A stretch of 64,000 nucleotides of DNA from JBPRGH01 sp051418055 (GCA_051418055.1 JBPRGH010000052.1:62001-126000), one strand, 5' to 3'. Positions 45,800-55,420 are shown, counted from the stretch's first letter. Program-made: numbers and translations. The notes: generated by a model from the letters alone, not told the origin.

Positions 45800-45835
45800 G
45801 TGGTATCAGATCCTGAAATAAATTCAGGATTCCGG
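45800..45835 (-). repeat. solo REP-like hairpin
   Basis: TCCTGAAATAAATTCAGGA with flanking TGGTATCAGA is, on the minus strand, identical to the left end of repeat copy B (GGATCTGATACCAC follows). Only this end is present; the rest of the ~200-bp element is missing. Confidence 0.7.
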
Positions 45836-45916
45836 GTTTGGATTTTTAAGACTAGGGAATTAATTCAGCATCTTTTATTGTAGAACATTACTTTTAAGTC
45901 GTGAATTTCTCAAATC

Positions 45917-48826
45917 TCACATCTCCTTCAAAGCCTCCCACAATATCTCCGCCGGATGTTTCGCAATTCTCCCCGTACCATCATAGATCTGATGCCTGCA
46001 ACTTGTTCCCGCTGCTGCAATGATCACATCATTGGATAATTTTCTTATTGTAGGAAAAAGCACCAGCTCGCCAATCTGCTGGCTTACGTCATAATGTTCT
46101 TTTTCATATCCAAATGATCCGGCCATACCACAGCAGCCGGATGGGATCAGGAGCACTTCATAGTTCTGTGGCAACATCAATGTCTTTTTTGCAGCTACCA
46201 TTGTAGATAATGCTTTCTGATGACAATGGCCATGTAGCCGTATCAGCTTTTTATCATCTGTAAATGAAGAATGTTTTATCCGTCCTTCCTGAAATTCTCG
46301 CCCAATAAACTCTTCCAGCAATAAAACATTTTCACTTATCTCTGCCGCAGGTTTTTTGAGGTCTTCTTCAACTAATGCAGGATATTCATCCCGAAAGCTC
46401 AAAATGGCAGACGGTTCCAAACCTATCAGGGGAGTTTCTTCTGAAATAAGTTTTTCAAATACCCGGACGTTCTTTTCAGCCTGTTTTTTTGCCTGCATTA
46501 ATAATCCCTTTGAAATAGCGGCTCGTCCACTATCGGAATGATCAGGTATTTCTACTTCATAATTAAGGCGGCTCAGCAGCTTTATGGCTTTAATGCCTAT
46601 TTCCGTATCATTATAGTTAGTGAATTCATCACAGAAGAAATAGACCTTTCCGATAGGACTGGAAGGGGTGATATTGGCTTTATTTTTTTTATACCAGGAG
46701 ATCAACGAGTGCTTGTAAACGGGAGGAAGCGACCTTTGAGGAGCTATTCCCATAAATTTTTTCAGCAAGGGCTGCTTAAGTGCCAGATTTGTGATGCCTG
46801 GAAATTTACTTCCTATTTTATTTAAAGCCCCAATATTTGCCATCAGCCGGTTTCGAAGCGGGAATCCGTTTTCTTTATAATACTGGTATTGTGCCTCTGC
46901 CTTTACACGTGCAATATCAACATTGGAGGGGCATTCAGATGTACATCCTTTGCAGGAAAGACATAGATCTAGTACCTCCATGATCTCTTTATTATCAAAG
47001 GCATTTAATTTCTGCGGATTATTTAGAGCTTCACGTATAATATTTGCCCGGCCACGTGTTGTATCCTTTTCGTTTTTAGTGGCCATATAGCTGGGGCACA
47101 TGGTACCTCCGGATAGATGCGTCTTCCGGCAATCCCCTGAACCATTACATTGCTCAACAGCACGTACAATTCCCTTTGTTTGCTTAAAGTCAAAAATTGT
47201 GTCGTATTCTGGGGTATGTTGTTCAGGCTCAAATCGTAGAAAAGAATTCATAGATGGAGTATCCACTATCTTTCCCGGATTAAAAATATTATCAGGATCC
47301 CAGGATTTTTTTACTTCTTTAAGCATCTGGTAGCATTTGTCACCAATCATAAAAGGAATAAATTCTCCTCTTAGCCTGCCGTCACCATGTTCACCGCTTA
47401 GCGAACCTCTGTACTTTTTTACCAAAGCGGCTACTTCAGTAGCTACTGTACGGAAAAGCTCGTTTCCTTCCTTTGTTTTTAGGTTTATTATTGGCCTTAA
47501 ATGTAATTCACCGGAACCTGCATGAGCATAATGAACACAAAACAACCCATGTTTTTTTAGCTGTTCGTTAAATTCCTTTATATAAGCAGGCAGATCCTGT
47601 ACGTCCACTGCAGTATCTTCAATAACAGGCACAGGTTTGGCATCTCCCGGCATATTTGAGAGTAGTCCTAAACCAGCTTTACGTAATTCCCATACACGTT
47701 TGGTGTTTTCTCCGGTAACGAGGGGAAAATGATATCCAAGTCTTTCTTTTTTAAGCTGTTCCGTTAGCTGAGCAACTTTTTGCTCCACTTCATTCATATC
47801 TTCACCACGCAATTCCACTACAAGGATGGCTTCAGGGTCTCCTTCTATAAAAAACCTGTTCTGGCGATGCTCAATATTTCCCTTTGTACGATCAAGGATA
47901 TAATGATCCATTAATTCACATGCAGAAGGATCATATTTGAGTGCTGTCAGAGTAGCCTTTAGTGAATCATAAAGATTTTTGAAATGGATGCACAGCAGCC
48001 CTATGTTTGGTGAGGGGATCGGTACTGTTTTTATTTTTGCTTCGGTAATAAAGGCTAAAGTACCTTCTGAACCGGCAATAATCTTACAAAAATTAAAATC
48101 CTCACCTGTTTTATTAAAAGGCGCTGAATCCATCAGGAGATCTAAGGCATAACCGGTGTTACGCCGGGGTATGGATCTTTTAGGATACTGTAATTCAATT
48201 TCCTTCCTGTTTTCTTCAGGAGCCAATAAATCATTTATATTTCTGTAGATCTCTCCCTCCAGGTTATCCTGCTTACATTTTTGGTCAAATACTTTAGGGG
48301 AAACGGCCTTAAAAGTGGTAGTCGAGCCATCCGATAAAACGGCTTTAACTTCAATTAAATGTTCTCTTGTGCTTCCGTAAACAATAGAATTTGATCCACA
48401 GGAATTATTCCCGATCATACCACCGATCATAGCCCTGTTTGCCGTAGAAGTTTCAGGCCCGAAAAACAGGTTAAAATCTTTTAGGTGTTTGTTGAGATCA
48501 TCACGAATGACACCAGGTTGAACGCGCACCCATCCTTCTTCAGGATTTGTCTCAAGCACTTTTGTCATGAAACGGGAGATATCTACCACTATCCCTTTAC
48601 CTACTACCTGTCCGGCCAGAGAGGTGCCGGCAGCCCGTGGAATAAGCGGTATTTTAGTATCATGTGCAAATTTCACAAGTGATGTAATATCCTCTTCATC
48701 AGCAGGATAGGCGACTGCCAATGGTATCTCACGATAAGCAGAAGCATCGACGGAATACAGCTTTTTATAAAGGTCTTCATCAAAAATTTGACCTTTAAAC
48801 GGTATATTTTTTAATTTTTCTATCAA
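45917..48826 (-). CDS. FAD-linked dehydrogenase fused to Fe-S/CCG domain
   Basis: Large 969-residue enzyme oxidising a 2-hydroxy acid such as D-lactate or D-2-hydroxyglutarate, similar in layout to E. coli YdiJ. Order: FAD-binding PCMH domain (about 30-250, with PLIPRAAGTSLAGQVVGKG), FAD-oxidase C-terminal domain (to about 530), two 4Fe-4S clusters (CNGSGDC...CPSY and CLSCKGCTSECP, about 555-640), and CCG-type domains (HGHCHQKAL; SGCCGMAGSFGYE, about 880-920). It is cytoplasmic or membrane-associated, passing electrons to the quinone chain. The exact substrate cannot be read from sequence. It is a single gene. Confidence 0.9.
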   Translation of the reverse strand: MIEKLKNIPFKGQIFDEDLYKKLYSVDASAYREIPLAVAYPADEEDITSLVKFAHDTKIPLIPRAAGTSLAGQVVGKGIVVDISRFMTKVLETNPEEGWVRVQPGVIRDDLNKHLKDFNLFFGPETSTANRAMIGGMIGNNSCGSNSIVYGSTREHLIEVKAVLSDGSTTTFKAVSPKVFDQKCKQDNLEGEIYRNINDLLAPEENRKEIELQYPKRSIPRRNTGYALDLLMDSAPFNKTGEDFNFCKIIAGSEGTLAFITEAKIKTVPIPSPNIGLLCIHFKNLYDSLKATLTALKYDPSACELMDHYILDRTKGNIEHRQNRFFIEGDPEAILVVELRGEDMNEVEQKVAQLTEQLKKERLGYHFPLVTGENTKRVWELRKAGLGLLSNMPGDAKPVPVIEDTAVDVQDLPAYIKEFNEQLKKHGLFCVHYAHAGSGELHLRPIINLKTKEGNELFRTVATEVAALVKKYRGSLSGEHGDGRLRGEFIPFMIGDKCYQMLKEVKKSWDPDNIFNPGKIVDTPSMNSFLRFEPEQHTPEYDTIFDFKQTKGIVRAVEQCNGSGDCRKTHLSGGTMCPSYMATKNEKDTTRGRANIIREALNNPQKLNAFDNKEIMEVLDLCLSCKGCTSECPSNVDIARVKAEAQYQYYKENGFPLRNRLMANIGALNKIGSKFPGITNLALKQPLLKKFMGIAPQRSLPPVYKHSLISWYKKNKANITPSSPIGKVYFFCDEFTNYNDTEIGIKAIKLLSRLNYEVEIPDHSDSGRAAISKGLLMQAKKQAEKNVRVFEKLISEETPLIGLEPSAILSFRDEYPALVEEDLKKPAAEISENVLLLEEFIGREFQEGRIKHSSFTDDKKLIRLHGHCHQKALSTMVAAKKTLMLPQNYEVLLIPSGCCGMAGSFGYEKEHYDVSQQIGELVLFPTIRKLSNDVIIAAAGTSCRHQIYDGTGRIAKHPAEILWEALKEM

Positions 48827-48878
48827 GTTTAGGTAATTTAACCGTTATAAATTTAACGGTAATTATTTTTTAAGAAAG

Positions 48879-49358
48879 ATGCAAAAGCTTAAAATCTTCT
48901 TTCAATTTTTTATACTGCTACTGATCTTCAGTTCCTGCGCCTCATCAAAAAAGCTTGCGGAGCGACAAAGAAAGGTAAATTATCTGGTATCTACAGCAAG
49001 ATCATATATTGGTACTCCTTATCAATGGGGTGGTACGACAAGTGCCGGGATGGATTGCAGCGGATTATTATGCTCCTCTTTTTCATCCGTAGGATATAAT
49101 CTCCCCCGCATGTCGGAAGATCAAAAAAAGGAAGGTAAGAAAATCAAAAGGATAGATGACCTGCAGGTAGGTGACCTTGTATTTTTTGCAACCGGAAAGA
49201 GAAAAAGGAAGGTGACGCATGTAGGAATGGTTACAGAAGTAAAAGGTGATGAAGAGATATATTTTATTCATTCATCATCCTCAAGAGGCGTAGTGGAAAG
49301 CAATATTTTTTCCTCTTACTACTATACAAGATTCAGGCTCGCCCGCCGTATTTTTTAA
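48879..49358 (+). CDS. NlpC/P60 peptidoglycan hydrolase, lipoprotein
   Basis: Lipid-anchored cell-wall endopeptidase of 159 residues that should cut D-iGlu-DAP linkages. The lipobox is FSSC (Cys20). The NlpC/P60 domain has catalytic Cys60 in MDCSGLL, His114 in VTHVGMV, and a third polar residue in YFIHSSSS. It is close in length to E. coli Spr/MepS, suggesting a role in cell-wall expansion. It is a single gene, divergent from the FAD dehydrogenase gene. Confidence 0.92.
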   Translation: MQKLKIFFQFFILLLIFSSCASSKKLAERQRKVNYLVSTARSYIGTPYQWGGTTSAGMDCSGLLCSSFSSVGYNLPRMSEDQKKEGKKIKRIDDLQVGDLVFFATGKRKRKVTHVGMVTEVKGDEEIYFIHSSSSRGVVESNIFSSYYYTRFRLARRIF

Positions 49359-49426
49359 TCATTATAAATTATAGGAAGATCAGCTTTTTCTATAGCTTTT
49401 ATATCAAAAAAACAGCCATTTTGAGG

Positions 49427-49434
49427 TAATTTTG
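49427..49434 (+). promoter_or_regulatory. -7 promoter box for dps
   Basis: TAATTTTG matches TAnnTTTG and lies 57 bases before the dps start codon. No clear -33 element is seen at normal spacing. Confidence 0.35.
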
Positions 49435-49490
49435 ATGTATACAAAGGCAGCAAAATTGTTGCTTATTTTAATACAAAAACTCAAAATACA

Positions 49491-49961
49491 ATGAAAACTG
49501 AAATTGTCGAATTAAGCAAGCAGGACCACAAGGAATTAGTTGAGATTTTAAATGTGCTCCTGGTAAATTATCAGATCTATTACCAAAACCTTCGCGGATT
49601 TCACTGGAATGTTGAGGGTGATCTTTTCTTTGAATTACATGAAAAATTTGAAGAGCTTTATACAAACGCGCAGGAAGCTATTGATGAGATAGCAGAACGT
49701 ATCCTTACTTTAGGGGGAGTGCCTTATCATACATATTCGGATTATATTAAGCAGGCCAAGATCAAAGAAGAACGTGATATCCGTGATGGAAAAGAATGTG
49801 TGGGAATAACCCTGGAAAATCTTAAGACCATTTTAAATTATGAAAAAGAAGTCCTATCAAAAGCAAAATCTTCAGATGATGAAGGTACGGCAGGGTTAGT
49901 TAGAGATTATATAAAGCATCATGAAAAAGTGATGTGGATGCTTAAATCATTCCTAAAATGA
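49491..49961 (+). CDS. dps: Dps-family ferritin-like protein
   Basis: Mini-ferritin of 156 residues that oxidises and stores iron and protects DNA in stress and stationary phase. Family motifs: YQNLRGFHWNVEG (first ferroxidase His), then FFELHEKFEELYTNAQEAID carrying the Asp/Glu ligands, and IAERILTLGG. There is no long basic N-terminal tail, so direct DNA binding is doubtful. It is a single gene with a hairpin terminator after it. Confidence 0.92.
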   Translation: MKTEIVELSKQDHKELVEILNVLLVNYQIYYQNLRGFHWNVEGDLFFELHEKFEELYTNAQEAIDEIAERILTLGGVPYHTYSDYIKQAKIKEERDIRDGKECVGITLENLKTILNYEKEVLSKAKSSDDEGTAGLVRDYIKHHEKVMWMLKSFLK

Positions 49962-49984
49962 ACCAATAATATTTGAAATAAACC

Positions 49985-50023
49985 ACCGGAAGGAATTATA
50001 GGTCATCTAAAGTTTCTTCCGGT
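49985..50023 (+). terminator. hairpin terminator after dps
   Basis: ACCGGAAG and CTTCCGGT pair over 8 bases with a 23-base loop; only a short T-rich tail (AATTTG) follows, so termination may be weak. Confidence 0.45.
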
Positions 50024-50115
50024 AATTTGTCGGTTTCGCGATAGTAAATATGAAATAAATTTTGTAATTTTCTTCTCCAGTTAACAATTAATGCGGTCAG
50101 AAAAGGAGAGAATCA

Positions 50116-50460
50116 ATGAGATTAGGAGTTATAGGAAGCCGAAAATTTACCAATTATACCCAAATGGTCAAATATTTGGCCAAGAAGGGAACTGTTGATC
50201 TTGTTGTCACCGGTGATTCTGAGGGCGCCGATCAACTTGCAAAAGAATATGCACAGTCACATAATATTCCTTTTGAATTCTTTCCACAAGATAAAGAAGC
50301 TATTGTTAATAACAGTGATATTATAATTGCATTCTGGGATGGTAAATCCGAAGGCACACAGGATATCCTAAGGCTAGCGAAACGTGCCGGTAAGCGTATA
50401 GAAATAGTTTTCCTTGAAAAGAAATTAACTGAAGCTCCCTTTGGTTATTTTGTGCTTTAG
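50116..50460 (+). CDS. SLOG/DUF2493-family protein
   Basis: A Rossmann-like protein of 114 residues beginning MRLGVIGSRKFTNY, with VVTGDSEGADQLAKEYA and the later IIAFWDGKSEGTQDILRLAK. The GSR and GGxxGAD-type motifs are the nucleotide-binding hallmarks of DUF2493/YspA proteins in the SLOG superfamily, related to DprA and LOG. SLOG proteins are predicted to sense or process nucleotide ligands and sometimes sit in defence loci. Here the neighbours are Dps and a thioredoxin-like gene, giving no clear pathway. It is convergent with the next gene. Confidence 0.85.
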   Translation: MRLGVIGSRKFTNYTQMVKYLAKKGTVDLVVTGDSEGADQLAKEYAQSHNIPFEFFPQDKEAIVNNSDIIIAFWDGKSEGTQDILRLAKRAGKRIEIVFLEKKLTEAPFGYFVL

Positions 50461-50461
50461 C

Positions 50462-51076
50462 TTATTTCAACTGATTCATTAATTCAATAATTTCTTTCTG
50501 AATACTTATCGTTTTATCCTCTGCATACCATTTTTGGATCTGTAGTGTGATCTCCGGATATGGTGTTTCTTTTTGTTTTAAATCAATCATAAGCTGCTGG
50601 GCGGCTACAGGACGTGGGCCCCAGGTGCCTAATACTTGCTGCCCGTCTTTATCAAGAATGATGAGCTTTGGGATGGACCGTCCGCCATTAGTTAAAAACT
50701 GATCCATTAATTCAATATTTTGATCCCGGAGGACAAGTTTTAAATTAATATCAGACGCTGCTTCCGCCATTTTATTAATTACCGGAACACTTTGTGCCGC
50801 ATCACCACACCATCCTTCAGTAATTAGTAACCACGTTTGATTTAACTGATTATTTTTCAATTCTTCTACAACCTCAGGTAGTAATTGAACGGTTTTATCC
50901 AAACGTGCTATCCTGTGATAATTTAATTTTGCATAGTAACCAAGATCCGGCTTCTTTGGATCCTCAGGCTTCTGATAACCAATGATCTGCTCAGCCATAA
51001 GTGCTTTGTAAGCAGTATAGGAGATTGATTTATTTATAGCTCCTTTTATAATATCTGTAATATCCAGTATTTCCAT
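50462..51076 (-). CDS. thioredoxin-fold protein with a single active-site Cys
   Basis: A 204-residue cytoplasmic protein of the Thioredoxin_9 type. The middle reads TWLLITEGWCGDAAQSVPVI, where the classical WCGPC has become WCGDA, leaving one cysteine, with cis-proline motif RSIPKLIILD. Single-Cys thioredoxins usually act by thiol transfer rather than disulfide exchange. The family is frequent in Bacteroidota and Firmicutes. It has no signal peptide, unlike the TlpA-like array, so it is a separate system. Palindromes lie just upstream. Confidence 0.85.
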   Translation of the reverse strand: MEILDITDIIKGAINKSISYTAYKALMAEQIIGYQKPEDPKKPDLGYYAKLNYHRIARLDKTVQLLPEVVEELKNNQLNQTWLLITEGWCGDAAQSVPVINKMAEAASDINLKLVLRDQNIELMDQFLTNGGRSIPKLIILDKDGQQVLGTWGPRPVAAQQLMIDLKQKETPYPEITLQIQKWYAEDKTISIQKEIIELMNQLK

Positions 51077-51089
51077 AAAGATTAAAACG

Positions 51090-51129
51090 TGTTATAACAT
51101 GTAATAGTTTGTCCTCATGAAGACAAACT
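51090..51129. promoter_or_regulatory. two palindromes upstream of a thioredoxin-like gene
   Basis: TGTTATAACA (51090-51099) is a perfect 10-base palindrome 13 bases from the gene start at 51076. AGTTTGTC and GACAAACT (51106-51113 and 51122-51129) form a second inverted repeat. Position suggests operators or a leader hairpin; no regulator family is assigned. Confidence 0.35.
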
Positions 51130-51353
51130 CTCTGATTTCGGGAAATTATATACAGCAAAGATTAATTTTATTAGGTTTAGGAATGGTGACAAATGTTACA
51201 TCCGGATTATACTTCTCGATGTGCTTTTTAAAATACTCACATAAAAAATTACTAATGAGAGAGTTCAATTGATCAATATAAAAAATTCTCAAATAGATAA
51301 TATTTAGATAGCATAATTTTTATCTTCGCCAATTCAAAAAAAATAACAGCACC

Positions 51354-51734
51354 ATGACTATTTACGACAAGAAATTTGCAAAACTTACCTTTAATAGAGA
51401 AAATCAAAGATTGACCCAAACTTGGATAGGATTTGCTAGTTCGGAGAACTTTCGTGAGGCTATAAATGAAAGTGTAAAATTCTCCAGAAAACACCCGGTT
51501 AAGACCATAATATCCAATACTCAGAAACAGGCTTTGGTAAAAAAAGAGGATACAGACTATGCTGCTGAGCAAATGCCTGAGCTTATTAAAAATGGACTTC
51601 AAAAGATGGCTTTTATACTTTCAGAAAGTGCATTTACTCAGATGTCAGTAAAAAGATTTGGAGAAAAATCAAGTAATGATTTTATTCACTATTTCCAGAC
51701 GGAAGAAGAAGCACATCAGTGGCTTGATAATTAA
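51354..51734 (+). CDS. STAS/SpoIIAA-like small protein
   Basis: A 126-residue soluble protein without signal peptide. The pattern of strand (FAKLTFNRENQRLTQTWIG), helix (NFREAINESVKFSRK), strand (VKTIISNTQKQ) and C-terminal helices resembles the STAS/SEC14-like (SpoIIAA-like) proteins common in Bacteroidota. Those are proposed protein-protein or lipid-binding modules. The role is unknown and no partner gene is adjacent. Confidence 0.65.
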   Translation: MTIYDKKFAKLTFNRENQRLTQTWIGFASSENFREAINESVKFSRKHPVKTIISNTQKQALVKKEDTDYAAEQMPELIKNGLQKMAFILSESAFTQMSVKRFGEKSSNDFIHYFQTEEEAHQWLDN

Positions 51735-51981
51735 TGTCCTTAGAGTCTTCACTGCATGAATAAATAATTATAATTTTTGTGGTGGAGGTTATTCCATATC
51801 GGTTTTTCGGTTTATCCCAGCCTTCCAATAATCCTGATAATTTTTTGTTTTTCAATTATTCTACCGTAAGCATTATCCTGCAAGTGAGTGTATTGGTTAT
51901 ACATTTTGTATCGATGGAGGCATGGCTTATATATAAATAAAGTTTATGATTTGTATTAAAAGTATAAATTTTCATTAATTA

Positions 51982-51990
51982 TATGTTTGC
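51982..51990 (+). promoter_or_regulatory. -7 promoter box for icd
   Basis: TATGTTTGC matches TAnnTTTGY and ends 21 bases before the icd start codon. A TTTG lies about 28 bases further upstream, slightly beyond the usual spacing for a -33 element. Confidence 0.5.
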
Positions 51991-52011
51991 TCCATTTTTG
52001 CAAAAAAAACT

Positions 52012-53514
52012 ATGCTAATAGAAGATTCATTAGTTAAAAGCACTAAAGGGGATTCAGTTAAAACCACCAGCCCTAAGGCAACAAAAATAACAGTTGCAAA
52101 AGGAGATGGGATTGGTCCGGAAATAATGGAGGCAACTTTAAAAATTTTGGAAGCTGCCGGTGCTAGGTTAAATATTGAGGAGATTGAAGTAGGGGAGAAA
52201 GTATATCTTGCCGGAAACACTTCAGGGATTTCACAGGAATCCTGGAGCTCTATCAGGAGCAACAAAGTATTTTTAAAGGCTCCCATCACCACTCCTCAGG
52301 GAGGTGGTTATAAAAGCCTGAATGTGACAATGCGTAAAATGCTTGGTTTGTATGCTAATGTAAGACCTTGTATAAGCCTGCATCCTTTTGTAAAAACCAA
52401 ACATCCGGAAATGGATGTAGTGATAATCAGAGAGAATGAGGAAGATCTATATGCAGGTATCGAACATCAGCAAACGGATGAGGTGGTTCAGTGCCTGAAG
52501 CTTATCAGCCGACCTGGTTGTGAAAAGATCGTACGCTATGCTTTTGAATACGCAAGGCATTATAAGCGTCAGAAAGTTAGTTGCTTCACAAAAGACAATA
52601 TTATGAAGCAAACTGACGGTTTATTTCACCAGGTTTTTAAAGAGATCGCCACGGAATATCCTGAGATTGAGAATGAGCACTGGATTGTAGATATTGGGGC
52701 AGCCCGACTTGCAGACACGCCCGAAATGTTTGATGTAATAGTGATGCCAAATTTATATGGAGATATACTTTCTGATGTGGCAGCACAAATTACAGGTTCA
52801 GTTGGTTTAGCCGGCTCAGCAAATATTGGAGAAAGCTGTGCAATGTTCGAAGCCATTCACGGTTCTGCGCCACCCATCGCCGGACAGAATGTAGCTAATC
52901 CTTCCGGACTACTTCAGGGAGCAATTATGATGCTCAACCATATTGGGCAGACTGATGTTGCACAAAGAGTACAAAATGCATGGCTCAAGACTATAGAAGA
53001 AGGTATTCATACTGAAGATATATATAAAGAAGGAACCAGTAAGAAAAAAGTAGGTACTCAGGAATTTGCTCAGGCTGTAATAGGAAATCTTGGAGACCAG
53101 CCGGTTTCTTTAAAAGCTGTGGATTATGTAGAGGGTGCATCTTTTAAACTTCCTAAATTCCAACGCAAAGCTACTGCTAAGAAGGAACTGCTGGGAGTAG
53201 ATGTATTCGTACAATGGAACGGCACTAACGCGGAGGAAATGGGTATAATTATGCAGCAGCTGGATTCTCCTGAAGTTAAGCTAAGCATGATCACTAACAG
53301 AGGTATTAAGGTTTGGCCTGAGGGGTTTGAAGAAACCTTCTGCACGGATCACTGGCGCTGTCGATATAAGCATGTGGAGGGGAAAACCATAACAAAGCAG
53401 CAGATCCTGGATATTTTATCCCAGGCGATTGATAAAAATATCGACACCATTAAAACGGAGAACCTGTATGCATTTAATGGCAAACCTGCATTCTCGCTAG
53501 GGCAGGGGCAATAA
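52012..53514 (+). CDS. icd: NADP-dependent isocitrate dehydrogenase, Thermus-like
   Basis: Oxidatively decarboxylates isocitrate to 2-oxoglutarate in the TCA cycle. The 500-residue length and a C-terminal extension of about 140 residues resemble the Thermus thermophilus-type enzyme rather than E. coli Icd (416). Family motifs: VAKGDGIGPEIME at the N terminus, VIIRENEEDLYAGIEHQQ, and the metal/nucleotide region MPNLYGDILSDVAAQI. The C-terminal part contains repeated aromatic motifs typical of the long subgroup. It is monocistronic. Confidence 0.93.
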   Translation: MLIEDSLVKSTKGDSVKTTSPKATKITVAKGDGIGPEIMEATLKILEAAGARLNIEEIEVGEKVYLAGNTSGISQESWSSIRSNKVFLKAPITTPQGGGYKSLNVTMRKMLGLYANVRPCISLHPFVKTKHPEMDVVIIRENEEDLYAGIEHQQTDEVVQCLKLISRPGCEKIVRYAFEYARHYKRQKVSCFTKDNIMKQTDGLFHQVFKEIATEYPEIENEHWIVDIGAARLADTPEMFDVIVMPNLYGDILSDVAAQITGSVGLAGSANIGESCAMFEAIHGSAPPIAGQNVANPSGLLQGAIMMLNHIGQTDVAQRVQNAWLKTIEEGIHTEDIYKEGTSKKKVGTQEFAQAVIGNLGDQPVSLKAVDYVEGASFKLPKFQRKATAKKELLGVDVFVQWNGTNAEEMGIIMQQLDSPEVKLSMITNRGIKVWPEGFEETFCTDHWRCRYKHVEGKTITKQQILDILSQAIDKNIDTIKTENLYAFNGKPAFSLGQGQ

Positions 53515-53661
53515 TTAAAGATATCCCTGTCAGTTTTTATAATTGAAAATTTCATTTGTTTGTTTAGCCAGTAGTGGATAACTATTTTACTTAGGATTCT
53601 TTGTAAATTTTTGTCCACCTGGCTTTTTTCTAGTATTGAGAAGCTAGTCCGTCGTACTTAG

Positions 53662-54459
53662 TTATTTAACGCCAGGAAAAATCTTCTTCACTGTTAACCC
53701 ATAAACTAACCGAGGAAAATGCTGTCCCAGAAAAGCCAATACTTTTCCGTGGCCGGTAATTATTACATGTCTCTTTCTTTTGCGGATCCCCTTTAGCATA
53801 GTTTTCACTGCTTTATCCGTAGGCCACATGAGCTGTTTGGGCCTGAAATCTTTCCAATCGGGCCGGTAAACTCCCTTATTGTCTACCTGTCCTATCTCGC
53901 TTTCAACAAAACCCGGTGAGATGGTGGTGCAGGCAACTCCGCTGCCATATAACTCCATTGATAATGCCTGGCCTATACTTCTTACAGCTGCTTTTGAGGC
54001 AGAATATGCCGCAGTTCCAGGAGTGGAGACCATAGCGGCAACACTGCTCATAAGCACAATGCTTCCTTTTGTTTTCTTCAGGTGGGGCAAGCTTTGTGTA
54101 ATGGTGGAAGTAAGGCCTACTACGTTTACTTCCATCTGCCTGCGCCAGTCATCTGCGGTCAATGATTCAACTTTCCCTCCCACACCAAACCCTGCATTAG
54201 CCACGGCTATATCCAGCTGTCCAAATTCAGAAATTATTTTATCCATCGCTTCTTTTACCTGATTTTCGTCTGCCACATCACAAGACACGGCTAGTGCTTT
54301 CTGTCCCAACTGCTCAATTTCTTTCACCAGCTCGTTTAGCCTTTCTGTTCTACGTGCAGAAACAGCTACATGAGCGCCCTGTTGAGCAAATTGAATTGCC
54401 ATTTCCTTTCCTATTCCTGATGATGCGCCGGTGATCCAGATGTATTTATTTTTGAACAT
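53662..54459 (-). CDS. short-chain dehydrogenase/reductase
   Basis: A 265-residue NAD(P)-dependent oxidoreductase of the classical SDR type. The cofactor motif is TGASSGIG (residues 10-17), the NAG motif is NAGFGVGG (88-95), and the catalytic triad is Ser139, Tyr152 and Lys156 (YSASK). ARR after the second strand favours NADPH. The substrate is unknown; the C-terminal RKRKRHVIITGHGKVLAFLG suggests a membrane-facing lipid or steroid-like substrate, but that is weak. It is convergent with icd. Confidence 0.9.
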   Translation of the reverse strand: MFKNKYIWITGASSGIGKEMAIQFAQQGAHVAVSARRTERLNELVKEIEQLGQKALAVSCDVADENQVKEAMDKIISEFGQLDIAVANAGFGVGGKVESLTADDWRRQMEVNVVGLTSTITQSLPHLKKTKGSIVLMSSVAAMVSTPGTAAYSASKAAVRSIGQALSMELYGSGVACTTISPGFVESEIGQVDNKGVYRPDWKDFRPKQLMWPTDKAVKTMLKGIRKRKRHVIITGHGKVLAFLGQHFPRLVYGLTVKKIFPGVK

Positions 54460-54541
54460 GGGGAAGATTGATTTATAAATAAAAATATTACTCTATGTCA
54501 ATATGGATAGTCTGATCAAAAAAGGATTTTAACAAAAGCTT

Positions 54542-55195
54542 TTATTTTAGAATATCCAACAATTGTTCAATATTTAATTCTTCAAAATTTTCAATGATCA
54601 GGTGGGTTTGATACATTTCTTCTGGTTTATGTGTGGTTGTAACACCTATAATTTTCATTCCGGCATTTAAACCTGCCTCCACTCCCGGAAGCGAATCCTC
54701 TATAACAATACATTGAGCAGGTTTAACTCTAAGTTTAGATGCGGCTTTTAAATATACCTCAGGGTGTGGTTTGCCATGAGTTACATCAGCGGAGTGTACA
54801 AGCATATTAAAATATTTTCTTATATTGAGCGTATCCAGCACAAAGTCAAGGTTAGCCAAAGGAGCTGAAGTACCTATAGCAGTAGCTATTCCCCTGGCTT
54901 TGAGATTCTGCAGAAACGGGACCAGACCTTTTACTGGTTTGATATGCTGTTTATACATATCCCTGAATATAGCTTCTTTTTCATTTGCCCACATCTCTGT
55001 TTTTTTCTGAGTAACATCATCTTTAAAGATGTAGGTCATTATTTCTTTATTTGTGCGCCCGAATACCTTTGTTTTTAACTCTTCATCTGTTAACTCAATA
55101 TTATACTGTTCAAGAAAAGCTTTAAAGGCTAATTTGTGGTATGGGTTACTATCCACAATTACACCATCCATATCAAAAAGTACTGCGATCTGCAT
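54542..55195 (-). CDS. HAD-superfamily sugar phosphatase/phosphoglucomutase-like
   Basis: A 217-residue HAD hydrolase with a helical cap. Motif I is FDMDGVIVDSNPYHK (nucleophile Asp8, acid/base Asp10), motif II is IGTSAPLANL, motif III includes KPHPEVYLKAA, and motif IV is VIEDSLPGVEAGLNAG. Spacing and the DGVIVDS start fit beta-phosphoglucomutase or small sugar-phosphate phosphatases of the PgmB/YcjU group. The true substrate is not decided. It lies 82 bases downstream (on its strand) of the SDR gene and may be co-transcribed with it. Confidence 0.88.
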   Translation of the reverse strand: MQIAVLFDMDGVIVDSNPYHKLAFKAFLEQYNIELTDEELKTKVFGRTNKEIMTYIFKDDVTQKKTEMWANEKEAIFRDMYKQHIKPVKGLVPFLQNLKARGIATAIGTSAPLANLDFVLDTLNIRKYFNMLVHSADVTHGKPHPEVYLKAASKLRVKPAQCIVIEDSLPGVEAGLNAGMKIIGVTTTHKPEEMYQTHLIIENFEELNIEQLLDILK

Positions 55196-55420
55196 TATAT
55201 TAATCTTTATTAAGCTAAAACATAATAATCCATAAATCCTCTGAGTTTCCTATCAGGCAAATATAGATTTTTAGGAGTAACAGGATTAATATGATCGGTG
55301 TAATAAAAAATCTCATATGTTGTACTATACTTTCGTTTCCTTTCAAATAAAAGCCTAAAGAAGAATAAGTGACTTACAAAACCTTTTAAATAATTTAAAA
55401 ATTACTTTAATATTATTTTT

